Assembly: GCF_006442545.2 (NCBI RefSeq) | Contig: NZ_CP083952.1 | Location: 4,317,501 to 4,381,500, forward strand | Length of the DNA: 64,000 nucleotides | Reading direction: 5' to 3' | From: Mesorhizobium sp. B2-1-8 | GTDB taxonomy: Bacteria; Pseudomonadota; Alphaproteobacteria; Rhizobiales; Rhizobiaceae | In this document: positions 15,633 through 23,573 of the stretch, in pieces | Layout of the letters: the number at the start of each line of letters is the position of its first letter | Position numbering within the stretch: position 1 is the first letter of the stretch | Made by a program: the position numbers and the translations under genes | Notes under the pieces: generated by a model | Told to the model about the DNA's origin: nothing | Databases searched by the model: none | What the model saw: only the letters and a program-made list of their open reading frames with translations

Positions 15633-16885
15633 ATGATGAAACCCGCCAACGTCTCATTGTCGGTGATGTCCTGATACTGGACGCCCTCGGCCTCGAAATT
15701 CGCCTTGAGCAGATCGAAATTGCGGCGATCCTTGGTTTCGATGCCGATCAGGACCGAGCCAAAATTGCGCGCCGATTTCTTCAGATATTCGAAGCGCGCG
15801 ATGTCGTCGTCCGGGCCCAGCATTTCGAGGAAGTCGCGCAACGCGCCCGGCCGCTGCGGAAAGCGGATGATGAAGTATTTCTTCAGGCCTTCGAAGCGCA
15901 GCGCCCGTTCCTTGACGTCCGGCAGCCGCTCGAAATCGAAATTGCCCCCGGATACCACGGCGACGATGGTCTTGCCCCGGATCTCCTTCCTGGAAAAATC
16001 CTTCAGCGCATCGATCGCCAGCGCGCCGGCGGGCTCCAGGACCACGCCTTCGACGTTGAGCATCTCGATCATGGTCGCGCAGAGCCGGTTCTCCGGGACC
16101 AGCCGCACGCTGTCGGCGGCGAACTCCCTGAGATAGCGCAAAGGTTCGCGGCCGATCTCGGCGACCGCCGCGCCGTCGACGAAGTTGTCGACCTTGGCGA
16201 GCTTCAGCCGTTTTCCCGCCGCAAGGCTCTCGCGCAGGCTCGGCGCGCCGGCCGGCTCGCAAAAGACGAACCGCGCCTCTCGGCCCTGATCGGCGAAATA
16301 GTGCGTGACCCCGGCAGCCAGACCGCCGCCACCCACCGGAAGCATGACGATGTCGGGCATGCGCGCGCCCGGCATCTGGTCCGCGATCTCATAGGCGACC
16401 GTCGCCTGGCCCTCGATGATATCCTTGTGGTCGAAGGGCGGCACCATATGGGCACCGGAGCTTTCGGTGAAGTCGAAGGCGGCGCGATAGCAGTCGTCGA
16501 AAAAATCGCCGACCAGCCTGATCTCGACGAAATCGCCGCCAAACAGCCTGGTCTTGTCGATCTTCTGCTGCGGGGTCGTCACCGGCATGAAGACCACGCC
16601 CTTCTTGCCGAAATGGCGGCAGACGAAGGCAAAGCCCTGCGCATGGTTGCCGGCGGACGCGCAGACAAACAGCTCCGCCTGGTTGCCTTCGCCAAGCGCC
16701 TTGCGGAAGAAGTTGAAGGCGCCACGGATCTTGTAGGACCGCACGGGACTCAAATCCTCGCGCTTCAACAGCACCCGCGCGCCTGTCTTTTTCGACAGAT
16801 AGTCATTTTCCTGCAGCGGTGTCTCCGGGAAGATCTGGCGGATCGCGGAGGCGGCGGTGGCGACGCGCGAGGAAAAGGTGGTCAT
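15629..16885 (-). CDS. ilvA: Threonine ammonia-lyase (threonine deaminase)
   Basis: A 418-residue PLP-dependent enzyme that converts L-threonine to 2-oxobutanoate for isoleucine synthesis. The Schiff-base Lys52 lies in 'RSYKIRGAF', the phosphate-binding glycine loop is 'VGGGGLAAG', and 'SAGNHAQG' marks the substrate loop. A single C-terminal ACT-like regulatory domain (about residues 335-418, 'YFIIRFPQRPGALRDFLEML') replaces the two of enteric IlvA. This suggests feedback control with a different stoichiometry. DUF1697 is the downstream partner by ATGA overlap. Confidence 0.95.
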   Translation of the reverse strand: MTTFSSRVATAASAIRQIFPETPLQENDYLSKKTGARVLLKREDLSPVRSYKIRGAFNFFRKALGEGNQAELFVCASAGNHAQGFAFVCRHFGKKGVVFMPVTTPQQKIDKTRLFGGDFVEIRLVGDFFDDCYRAAFDFTESSGAHMVPPFDHKDIIEGQATVAYEIADQMPGARMPDIVMLPVGGGGLAAGVTHYFADQGREARFVFCEPAGAPSLRESLAAGKRLKLAKVDNFVDGAAVAEIGREPLRYLREFAADSVRLVPENRLCATMIEMLNVEGVVLEPAGALAIDALKDFSRKEIRGKTIVAVVSGGNFDFERLPDVKERALRFEGLKKYFIIRFPQRPGALRDFLEMLGPDDDIARFEYLKKSARNFGSVLIGIETKDRRNFDLLKANFEAEGVQYQDITDNETLAGFII

Positions 16886-17284
16886 GGCAGGATCATCCCG
16901 GATCGCCCGCGGGCGAGTTAGACCACAACCCTATTACACATCCGGCCCGGCAAGACCATTGCCCGGCCGAGCCCCACGCCCGCAAAGGCGCCTTCCCGAA
17001 ATGCCAGCAAGTACTTGGGGACGTTTGTTCATGCTTCTCGCGTCGCGCCGAGCACGCGCATTGGTGGACGCCTGAATTCGACATCCGGCCGAGATGCCGG
17101 TGCCTGCCCTCTGTGATGGTACGGCCTCGCCGCCGCTTTGGCTTTCGCGCAACAGTGCGATGACCGTCGCGAAGCGCCGACCGCATTTTGGCTGGACACG
17201 ACTTACTTCCGCCGCACTTCGCCTGCTGGGGAGATATCGCGGAGGGTGGATGGCCCTTTTTGGGCTCGAGTGGAATTTTTTGAC
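16886..17284. other. Gene-free interval
   Basis: About 400 bp between the divergent ilvA and lipoprotein genes. I see no convincing reading frame, RNA gene or terminator. It must hold the promoters of both flanking units, but no clear -35/-10 pair stands out. Confidence 0.5.
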
Positions 17285-18358
17285 GTGCATTTGAAGACGA
17301 TTTGCATTCTTGCGCTTGCCTTGCTGGTGGCAGGCTGCGGCGGCCACAAAACCGAGGAACTGCTCGGCAGCGCGGTCATGTCCGCGCCGGTGACGGAAAT
17401 CGCCGGCAACCACTCGATCTTCATTGCCACGACCCGCAAGCCCTCCGACGACCCCAACAAGGTTTTCGACGGCGAACGCTCGGCGACGCTGAACTACGCC
17501 CGCGTCAACGTCACCGTCCCGGGGCTCCACACGACCGGCCAGATCGAGCGGCGCTCACGCGGCAAGTCGGATGATCCGGCCAAGTATTTCATGGCTTCCG
17601 AGGTCGTCGGCTACGACACCCAGCCGAAATTCTCCAGCGCGCTCAACGCCGACATAGCGGCGCGCGGCGGCCGCGTGATGGTCTTCGTCCATGGCTACAA
17701 CACTGGCTTCGACGACGCCGTCTACCGCTTGACCCAGATCGTCCATGATTCCGGCTATCCGGGGACGCCGGTGCTGTTCTCCTGGGCCTCGGGCGCCAAG
17801 ACCACCGACTATGTCTATGACAAGGAAAGCGCCAGCGCCGCCCGTGACCAGCTCGAAGTGACCTTGCGAATGCTGCAGCAGTCCGGTGCGCGGCGCATCG
17901 ACATTGTCGCCCATTCGATGGGAACCTGGGTGACAATGGAAACGCTGCGCCAGATGGCCATCAGCGGCGATCGCGATCTTGGCGGCAAGCTCGGCGACGT
18001 GGTGTTGGCCTCTCCCGACATCGATGTCGATGTGTTCAAGAGCCAGATGCGCCGCTACGGCAAGCCCGACAAGCCGTTCATCCTGCTGTTGTCGGACGAC
18101 GACCGCGCGCTGAGGTTGTCCGGCCTGATCGCCGGCGCGCGGCCGCGCGTCGGCGACTACAAGGATGCGGCGGACCTTGCCTCCTACGGCGTGACGGTCG
18201 TCGATCTCTCCAAGGTCAAAGGCAGCGACAGCTTCAACCACACGAAATTCGCCGACAATCCGGCACTGGTGAAGATGATCGGCCAGCGGCTGCGCGAGGA
18301 CGATGGCTTCGCCAGCGACCGGGACGTGACCGACCGCATCAGCCTGCTTGGACAATAG
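17285..18358 (+). CDS. Alpha/beta hydrolase lipoprotein (DUF900-like), copy 1
   Basis: A 357-residue lipoprotein: signal 'LALLVAGC' with the lipobox cysteine at position 18. The mature part is a DUF900-type alpha/beta hydrolase (PF05990-like). 'FVHGYNTGFDDAVYR' supplies the oxyanion region, the nucleophile Ser211 is in 'IVAHSMGTW', and Asp and His are likely in 'LLSDDDRAL' and 'FNHTKF'. The GTG at 17285 was chosen because it starts exactly at the signal peptide; longer frames run through the non-coding interval. It is paralogous to the next gene along its whole length, so a tandem duplication. An envelope esterase or lipase role is inferred. Confidence 0.88.
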   Translation: MHLKTICILALALLVAGCGGHKTEELLGSAVMSAPVTEIAGNHSIFIATTRKPSDDPNKVFDGERSATLNYARVNVTVPGLHTTGQIERRSRGKSDDPAKYFMASEVVGYDTQPKFSSALNADIAARGGRVMVFVHGYNTGFDDAVYRLTQIVHDSGYPGTPVLFSWASGAKTTDYVYDKESASAARDQLEVTLRMLQQSGARRIDIVAHSMGTWVTMETLRQMAISGDRDLGGKLGDVVLASPDIDVDVFKSQMRRYGKPDKPFILLLSDDDRALRLSGLIAGARPRVGDYKDAADLASYGVTVVDLSKVKGSDSFNHTKFADNPALVKMIGQRLREDDGFASDRDVTDRISLLGQ

Positions 18359-18499
18359 ATGCGGCTCGCGGGTTTCGCCGTGCCTGTTCACCATCGCCGA
18401 ACCATTGGTCCACTTTGAACTGGACCACGCCCGCCTATGGCCTTATCGGAGTATCGAGCGACGTCATGCGTTTGACGTCCCCTATGCGGGAGCCGACGC

Positions 18500-19660
18500 G
18501 TGGCCTTGCGCTTGAAGAGTTTTGGTGTCGTTGCGTTCGCGCTGCTGGTCGCTGGCTGCGCCGGAAAAACGCATGATCTGCTCAACAAGACGACGATCAC
18601 CGTGCCGGCGTCCGATATTGCGGCCACCCATGAAATATTCGTCGCCACCACCCGCCAGAAGGCGGTGAAGGACCCACGGCAGGTCTTCGACGGCGACCGC
18701 TCCCCGACCACCAGCTTCGCGCAGGTCGATGTCACGGTTCCGAAGAGCCATCAGGTCGGCAACATCGAGCGCGCCAAGGGTTCGGCCAACAGCAACCCGG
18801 CCAAGGATTTCACGGCCAGGGACGTCACCTTCTACGAAGGCGCGCCGCAATTCGCCAAGGCGGTCGGCGCCGACATCGCCAGGCGCGGCGACCGTGCGCT
18901 GGTTTTCGTGCATGGCTTCAACAATGGTTTCGACGACGGCATCTACCGGCTGACGCAGATCGCCCACGACACGAAATATCCGGGTACGCCAGTGCTGTTC
19001 TCGTGGGCGTCGAGCGCCAAGACGACGGGCTATATCTACGACAAGGACAGTTCCACCGCCGCCCGTGACGATCTCGAGGCAACGCTCAGGATGCTCGCCA
19101 AGACGCGGGTCAAGAGCATCGACATCATCGCCCATTCGATGGGAACCTGGCTGACGATGGAGGCGCTGCGCCAACTCGCCATCACCGGCGACCGCGATCT
19201 CGGCGGCAAGTTGGGTTATGTCATCCTTGCCTCGCCGGACATCGACGTCGACGTGTTCAAGAAGCAGATGACCCGTTATGGCAAACCCGACAAGCCGTTC
19301 GCCGTGCTGCTTTCGGGCGACGACCGGGCTCTCAAATTGTCCTCGTTTATCTCCGGCGACAAGCCGCGCGTCGGCGACTATGGCAATGCCGCCGATCTCG
19401 CCTCCTACGGCGTGGCCGTCGTCGACCTGACCAAGACCAAGGGTGGCGACGGCGGCCTCAACCACGCCAAATTCGCCGACAACCCGTTCCTGGTGCAATT
19501 GCTCGGCGACAGGCTGCGCACGCCAGCGGGCCTCGCCGCCGACGAAGACCCGGCACAGCTCAGCAATATCGGCCAAGGCTTGGGAAAGGCCGTCGGCTCC
19601 GCCGCCGAAGTCATCATCACGACGCCGTTCAAGGTGCTGACCATCGCCGCCGGCGGGTAA
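18500..19660 (+). CDS. Alpha/beta hydrolase lipoprotein (DUF900-like), copy 2
   Basis: A 386-residue paralogue of the upstream gene. The lipobox 'LLVAGC' places the lipidated cysteine at residue 20. 'FVHGFNNGFDDGIYRLTQI', 'IIAHSMGTWLTMEALRQLA' and 'LASPDIDVDVFKKQMTRYG' align nearly residue for residue with copy 1. It has an extra C-terminal tail of about 30 residues ('GQGLGKAVGSAAEVIITTPF...'), which may be amphipathic. GTG start with 'ggga' upstream. The 141-bp spacing from copy 1 leaves room for its own promoter. Confidence 0.9.
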   Translation: MALRLKSFGVVAFALLVAGCAGKTHDLLNKTTITVPASDIAATHEIFVATTRQKAVKDPRQVFDGDRSPTTSFAQVDVTVPKSHQVGNIERAKGSANSNPAKDFTARDVTFYEGAPQFAKAVGADIARRGDRALVFVHGFNNGFDDGIYRLTQIAHDTKYPGTPVLFSWASSAKTTGYIYDKDSSTAARDDLEATLRMLAKTRVKSIDIIAHSMGTWLTMEALRQLAITGDRDLGGKLGYVILASPDIDVDVFKKQMTRYGKPDKPFAVLLSGDDRALKLSSFISGDKPRVGDYGNAADLASYGVAVVDLTKTKGGDGGLNHAKFADNPFLVQLLGDRLRTPAGLAADEDPAQLSNIGQGLGKAVGSAAEVIITTPFKVLTIAAGG

Positions 19661-19683
19661 GCACCAAGAGCGGACGGCCTTTC

Positions 19684-21501
19684 TCAGACAAACAGATCGA
19701 CCTTCTGGAACGTCGTCACGTCGATCAGCCCGACATCGGAAATTCTCAACTCCGGAATGACCACCAGCGCCAGCAGCGAGTGCTGCATATAGGCGTTGTT
19801 CAGGGAACAGCCCATCTTGCGCATTGCCTCGGTCAGTTTCTCAGCCTTGGCGGCGACGATCTCGGCGCGCTCGTCCGACATCAGCCCGGCGATCGGCATT
19901 TCGACCAGCGCCAGTTCCTTGCCCTTGGAGAACAGCACGACGCCGCCGCCGACTTCCCCCAGTCGGTTCACGGCCAGCGCCATGTCCTGCTTATTGGTGC
20001 CAACGCAGATGATGTGATGGGCGTCGTGGGCCACGCTGGAGGCCATGGCGCAGTCGGCCATGTAGCCGAAACCTGAGACGAAGGCATTGGTGACGCCACC
20101 CGTGCCCCTGTGCCGCTCGACCAGCGCGATCTGGCATATGTCGTTGCGGCGATCCATGGCGACCAGCCCATCCTCGACCGGCAGATCGGCCTCCAGCGCG
20201 CGCGTGGGTGCCTGGTTCTCGATGACGCCGATCACCCGCACCCGCACTTCGTTGGCACCCTTGGGCGCCGCGATATCGAAATCGCCGGCCTTCAGTTTCT
20301 TGCCCAACTTGACGGTGTTCTTCGCCGTCTTCGGATAGTCATAGGCCGGAATATCGATGTCGAGCCTGCCGCCCTTGGCCAGCCTGACGCCGCGCGCATA
20401 GACCTCGTCGATGCGCATTGCGGTGAGATCGGAAACGATCAGCAGGTCGGCCAACCGCCCCGGCGCGATCGAACCGATCTCGCGTTCCAGCTTGAAATGC
20501 TGGGCGGTGTTGAGCGTTGCCATCTGGATCGCGGTCACCGGCTTCAGACCTTGGCTGATGGCGTGGCGCACCACCCGGTCCATGTGCCCCTCATGCACCA
20601 GCGTGCCTGAATGGCTGTCGTCGGTGCACAGGATGAAGTTGCGCGAATCGATGCCGCTTTCCGTCACCGCCTTGATCTGTGAGGCAACGTCGTACCAGGC
20701 CGAGCCGAGCCGCAGCATCGCCTTCATGCCCTGGCGCACGCGTGCAATGGCGTCCTCGGCGCGCGTGCCCTCGTGATCATCCTCGGGTCCGCCGGCGACA
20801 TAGCCGTGGAATGGCAGACCAAGATCGCGCGAGGCATAATGCCCGCCAACCGTCTTGCCGGCCTTCACCGTCGCGGCGATCTCGCCAGACATCACCGGAT
20901 CGTTGGCGGCGACGCCGGGGAAATTCATCACCTCGCCAAGTCCGATGATGTTTTCCCAGCTCATCGCCTCCGCGACATCGGCGACCGTCAGTTCGGCACC
21001 GGCATGTTCGAGCCCAGGCGCCGAGGGCACGCAGGACGGCATCTGCACATGCACGTTGATGGGCATCGCCACGGCCTCGTCATGCATCAGCCGCACGCCC
21101 GGCAGGCCTAGCACATTGGCGATCTCGTGCGGATCGATGAACATCGAGGTGGTGCCGTGCGGGATGACGGCGCGGCAAAATTCGGTGACCGTCACCATGC
21201 CGCTCTCGACATGCATGTGCGCGTCGCAAAGCCCGGGCACGAGATAGCGTCCGCCCGCATCGACCACCTTGCTGCCCTGCCCGATCGTGTGGCTGGCATT
21301 CGGCCCGCAATAGGCGAACCGGCCGCCCGATATGGCGATGTCGGTGCCGGCGATGATTTCGCCCGAATGGACGTTCACCCAGCGTCCGTTGCGAATGACG
21401 AGATCGGCGGGTTTGCGGCCCATCGCGACATCGACCAGATCGGTCGCCATTTCGGTCCACGGTTTGGGTTTCGTCGCGCGGGCGGGCGGCTTCCTGGCCA
21501 T
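19684..21501 (-). CDS. ade: Adenine deaminase
   Basis: A 605-residue amidohydrolase-superfamily enzyme that deaminates adenine to hypoxanthine in purine salvage. Metal-binding motifs are 'DAHMHVES' (about 93-100), 'DPHEIANVLG', 'GHYASRDLG' and 'CTDDSHSGTLVHEGHMD'. The C-terminal adenine-deaminase domain contains 'SVAHDAHHIICVGTN'. It carries a basic 15-residue N-terminal extension. ATG at 21501 is preceded by 'caggag' at correct spacing; an upstream TTG at 21531 is less likely. Confidence 0.94.
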   Translation of the reverse strand: MARKPPARATKPKPWTEMATDLVDVAMGRKPADLVIRNGRWVNVHSGEIIAGTDIAISGGRFAYCGPNASHTIGQGSKVVDAGGRYLVPGLCDAHMHVESGMVTVTEFCRAVIPHGTTSMFIDPHEIANVLGLPGVRLMHDEAVAMPINVHVQMPSCVPSAPGLEHAGAELTVADVAEAMSWENIIGLGEVMNFPGVAANDPVMSGEIAATVKAGKTVGGHYASRDLGLPFHGYVAGGPEDDHEGTRAEDAIARVRQGMKAMLRLGSAWYDVASQIKAVTESGIDSRNFILCTDDSHSGTLVHEGHMDRVVRHAISQGLKPVTAIQMATLNTAQHFKLEREIGSIAPGRLADLLIVSDLTAMRIDEVYARGVRLAKGGRLDIDIPAYDYPKTAKNTVKLGKKLKAGDFDIAAPKGANEVRVRVIGVIENQAPTRALEADLPVEDGLVAMDRRNDICQIALVERHRGTGGVTNAFVSGFGYMADCAMASSVAHDAHHIICVGTNKQDMALAVNRLGEVGGGVVLFSKGKELALVEMPIAGLMSDERAEIVAAKAEKLTEAMRKMGCSLNNAYMQHSLLALVVIPELRISDVGLIDVTTFQKVDLFV

Positions 21502-21629
21502 CAAAGACTCCTGTTTGCCCGACTGTGCCAAGCCGGCGGCGTTTTGGCCAGCGAGGAAGAATGGATTTGCCTGGAGATCGCCGGATTACTCTTCCACGTC
21601 GACTTCGACCTTGGCGTCGCCGGCTGAAA

Positions 21630-21823
21630 TCCGCTCGGCAAATGTCGGCTGGACCGTGGGCGTGGGCGTCGACTACGCGCTGACCGACAAGTTCGTCGTC
21701 GGCGCGCAATATCGCTATTACGATTTCGGCTCGGAGAACCACGAGGCGCCGGCCCCCTTCAACGACCGCGATCAGAGCGTGCAACCGAACACGGTCGGCA
21801 TCAATCTCAGCTGCAAGTTCTGA
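21630..21823 (+). pseudogene. 3' remnant of an Omp25/31-like outer-membrane porin
   Basis: About 60 codons encode the last strands of a beta-barrel: 'VGWTVGVGVDYALTDKF', 'GAQYRYYDFGSENH' and the C-terminal 'NLSCKF' with the terminal phenylalanine used for outer-membrane assembly. No upstream barrel, signal peptide or start is present; homology stops near 21630, next to the adenine deaminase start region. It is a truncated leftover, consistent with rearrangement beside the neighbouring tRNA locus. Confidence 0.8.
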
Positions 21824-21948
21824 GTATCGCCCACTGGTGACGTTCACGGGCCAAGCGCAAGCGCCTGCAGCTATACTTGTTGGAAAAGGGCGCCCGGCGC
21901 CCCCAAGTGGGCGGGGGGATGGGTTGGGCTTGAGAGGCGCCGGCCTTA

Positions 21949-21965
21949 GGCGGATCAGATCCGCC
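21949..21965. repeat. 17-bp near-perfect palindrome
   Basis: 'ggcggatc' and 'gatccgcc' flank a single A, 144 bp ahead of the split tRNA. The surrounding 21824-22108 interval contains no gene. Could be an operator or cruciform-prone scar; nothing else supports a role. Confidence 0.45.
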
Positions 21966-22069
21966 ACCCAGATATTTATCGATGCTCGCGGCGCGGATAA
22001 TTCCGCGATCGCACCAGTATCCCTACGCCACCTCCTCTGGGTTGCGGGTTCGGCCACCGCAGAACACGA

Positions 22070-22098
22070 CTTGACGGGCTTTGTCTGGCGTCTGAAAA
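22070..22098 (+). promoter_or_regulatory. Probable promoter of the host tRNA-Leu gene
   Basis: 'cttgac' at 22070-22075 is the rhizobial -35 consensus. 'tgaaaa' at 22093-22098 lies 17 bp further, at the -10 position, a poorer match. Predicted start is a few bases before the tRNA 5' end at 22109. It shows that the left tRNA fragment is the original promoter-proximal half. Confidence 0.5.
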
Positions 22099-22108
22099 GG
22101 GCTGGCCT

Positions 22109-22151
22109 GCGGACGTGGCGGAATTGGTAGACGCAAGGGACTTAAAATCCC
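22109..22151 (+). pseudogene. 5' half of host tRNA-Leu(UAA), disrupted
   Basis: Contains the 5' acceptor strand 'gcggacg', the D-arm, the 5' anticodon stem, the anticodon loop CTTAAAA and four bases of the 3' stem. After 22151 the match to a tRNA ends. It joins exactly to the fragment at 23434-23492 to give a complete leucine tRNA. On its own it cannot make a functional tRNA. Confidence 0.92.
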
Positions 22152-22212
22152 ACACACACCCGTTACACTAGCGAAGACATCCCTCTAGCGGCCTGATTTT
22201 GATTTCGTGCCG

Positions 22213-22581
22213 CTATCCTTCCATTTGCTGCTGCATTTGGCGGATGAGCCGTCCAGTATCAGAATGCAGAGCCCTCAGTTTGGTCAATTGCTCCGAAAAT
22301 GCGTCCATTGGGCTTTCAAAATCGTCTTCCGCAGGCCCGATACCGATGCCGTGGAGCAGCCACGATAGGCTTACACCGAGGAGTCCGGTGATATTGAACA
22401 GCCGGTGTGAACTTGGTTGCGAACGATCGCTCTCCCAAGCATTGATTGTCGACATATTGACACTCAATTGCCATGCAAGCTCTTTGACACTCAGACCGCT
22501 CGCATCACGGGCCCTCGAAAGGCGCCCGCCGAAGGTGTCGAAATCCGGGGACTGTTCAAAAATATTCGTGGTGTCGGACAC
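22213..22581 (-). CDS. XRE-family helix-turn-helix regulator
   Basis: A 122-residue DNA-binding protein. The HTH occupies about residues 18-72: 'FGGRLSRARDASGLSVKELA', 'WQLSVNMSTINAWESDRSQP', then 'GVSLSWLLHGIG'. A short C-terminal coil follows ('EQLTKLRALHSDTGRLIRQM'). I placed the start at GTG 22581, because 'ggagg' lies 8 nt upstream; longer frames to 22614 or 22857 lack a ribosome site. It lies near the left end of the tRNA-splitting insert and may be the element's own control gene, though similar regulators also occur in rhizobial chromosomes. Confidence 0.82.
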   Translation of the reverse strand: MSDTTNIFEQSPDFDTFGGRLSRARDASGLSVKELAWQLSVNMSTINAWESDRSQPSSHRLFNITGLLGVSLSWLLHGIGIGPAEDDFESPMDAFSEQLTKLRALHSDTGRLIRQMQQQMEG

Positions 22582-22872
22582 CCGATCTACCTCCTGTTTG
22601 GTTGATTTTGTCATTGGATTGCATCGGCCATCAACGATGACGCAGTTCCCCAAACATGGACGATGGCCACTCAGACCACAACCCGCAGTTGGGCGAATAA
22701 ACTGCATACTATTGAAATCATTGAAGGATAATCGATACGGGAGCCCCGGTTCTCCGAGATCCTCAACTCTCGACGGGACTGGTTCACGCCAACCCTCACG
22801 AGTTGGATCATCTGGGCGAACAAGGCCAACAACCCCGTTTGCAATGCCGCTCACCAAACGGGTGCAAGTGGT

Positions 22873-23085
22873 TCAAAAGCGCCGCCGCAACAGGCCAAGC
22901 TGGCTTCCTAACGATCCGGTTAACTTGGTGAAGTTCCTAGCTAAGTCAGTACTGCTGCTCTCGGCCGCTTCATTTTCGAGGGCCACGCGCTGAGCCACCT
23001 CGGGGGACACATGCATGATGGTAGTATCGAAAGCCCGATAAGCCTCATCTGGCGTAATGTCGCGTTCGATTTCCGCCTTCGTCAT
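22873..23085 (-). CDS. Small hypothetical protein of the tRNA-inserted element
   Basis: A 70-residue, mostly hydrophilic protein ('TPDEAYRAFDTTIMHVSPEV'), no domain recognised. A weak 'aagga' precedes the ATG. In the same frame, codons just upstream read TNEQLKDG after a TAG stop. In another frame 'ATGGCTAGGCGACCAACG' (MARRPT) lies behind a good 'ggagg'. A one-base frameshift in a slightly longer gene is therefore possible. It sits between the replacement tRNA and the XRE gene on the same strand. Confidence 0.5.
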   Translation of the reverse strand: MTKAEIERDITPDEAYRAFDTTIMHVSPEVAQRVALENEAAESSSTDLARNFTKLTGSLGSQLGLLRRRF

Positions 23086-23167
23086 GCCGTCCTTCAGTTG
23101 CTCGTTGGTCGCCTAGCCATGCTCAAATTGCCTCCGTGCCGTGATGCGTTCGATCCTATGGGAAGCA

Positions 23168-23252
23168 TGGTGCGGGCGGCGGGACTTGAACCCGCATGGC
23201 CGAGGCCTCCGGATTTTAAGTCCGGTGTGTATACCAATTTCACCACGCCCGC
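23168..23252 (-). tRNA. tRNA-Leu(UAA), complete, carried by the inserted element
   Basis: An 85-nt gene with encoded CCA on the minus strand. The acceptor stem GCGGGCG/CGCCCGC is perfect, the anticodon stem CCGGA/TCCGG encloses CTTAAAA (anticodon TAA at 23216-23218), and the class II long variable arm and the T-arm GCGGG/CCCGC are all paired. Its body sequence differs from the host tRNA-Leu(UAA) it replaces, except in the anticodon loop, so it is of foreign origin rather than a copy. It should decode UUA and UUG. Confidence 0.96.
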
Positions 23253-23323
23253 AGTGCCCGCACATGTACGCGTGGTGTGGGATTTTGCAAAGAGCAAGGG
23301 AGCAGGCTCGCACACTTGATTGT

Positions 23324-23360
23324 GTGGGAAATATCGTGGGGATTTCCCACGCATGTGGGA
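23324..23360. repeat. GTGGGA repeat cluster and inverted repeat
   Basis: 'gtgggaaat' (23324-23332) and 'atttcccac' (23342-23350) form an inverted repeat with a 9-nt spacer; a further direct 'gtggga' follows at 23355-23360. It lies between the replacement tRNA (upstream side) and the right end of the insert. Recombinase arm-type sites or a regulator operator are possible. Confidence 0.55.
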
Positions 23361-23433
23361 GAAAACCGGACGTCACCATCAGCTCGAAGTCCCGGTTTTC
23401 CAGACTGTTGAGCGGGAGGCACCGCAGAAAAAG

Positions 23434-23492
23434 AGGGACTTAAAATCCCTCGATCTCTGATCGTACGGGTTCGATTCCCGTCGTCCGCACCA
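23434..23492 (+). pseudogene. 3' half of host tRNA-Leu(UAA), disrupted
   Basis: Starts with the anticodon-stem core, then carries the long variable arm (CGATC/GATCG), the T-arm ACGGG/CCCGT, the 3' acceptor strand 'cgtccgc', the discriminator A and CCA (23490-23492). Its acceptor strand pairs perfectly with the 5' half at 22109-22115, 1.3 kb away. No promoter of its own is apparent. Confidence 0.92.
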
Positions 23493-23573
23493 GCAAAAAT
23501 CTTCAAATTTGTTGGATTTGCTCTGTTGAACCGCCGCAACGTCATTTAGCCCGGCGCGGCTACCGGCTGCGGA

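Larger units (their letters stand above)
22136..23449. mobile_element. 1.3-kb integrated element splitting tRNA-Leu(UAA)
   Basis: The 16-bp sequence 'agggacttaaaatccc' is directly repeated at 22136-22151 and 23434-23449, each joined to one half of the tRNA. One repeat unit plus insert is 1298 bp. The core spans the anticodon stem-loop, a known crossover site for tRNA-targeting tyrosine recombinases. The insert holds an XRE regulator, a 70-codon ORF, an intact tRNA-Leu(UAA) and a block of GTGGGA repeats. There is no integrase, so it is a deletion remnant or a satellite mobilised in trans. Removing it restores a perfect tRNA gene on paper. Confidence 0.85.

Noticed and set aside
17138..17284. 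N-terminal extension of the first lipoprotein hydrolase
   Set aside because: The extra 49 codons have no signal and would bury the lipobox. The GTG at 17285 starts exactly at the signal peptide.
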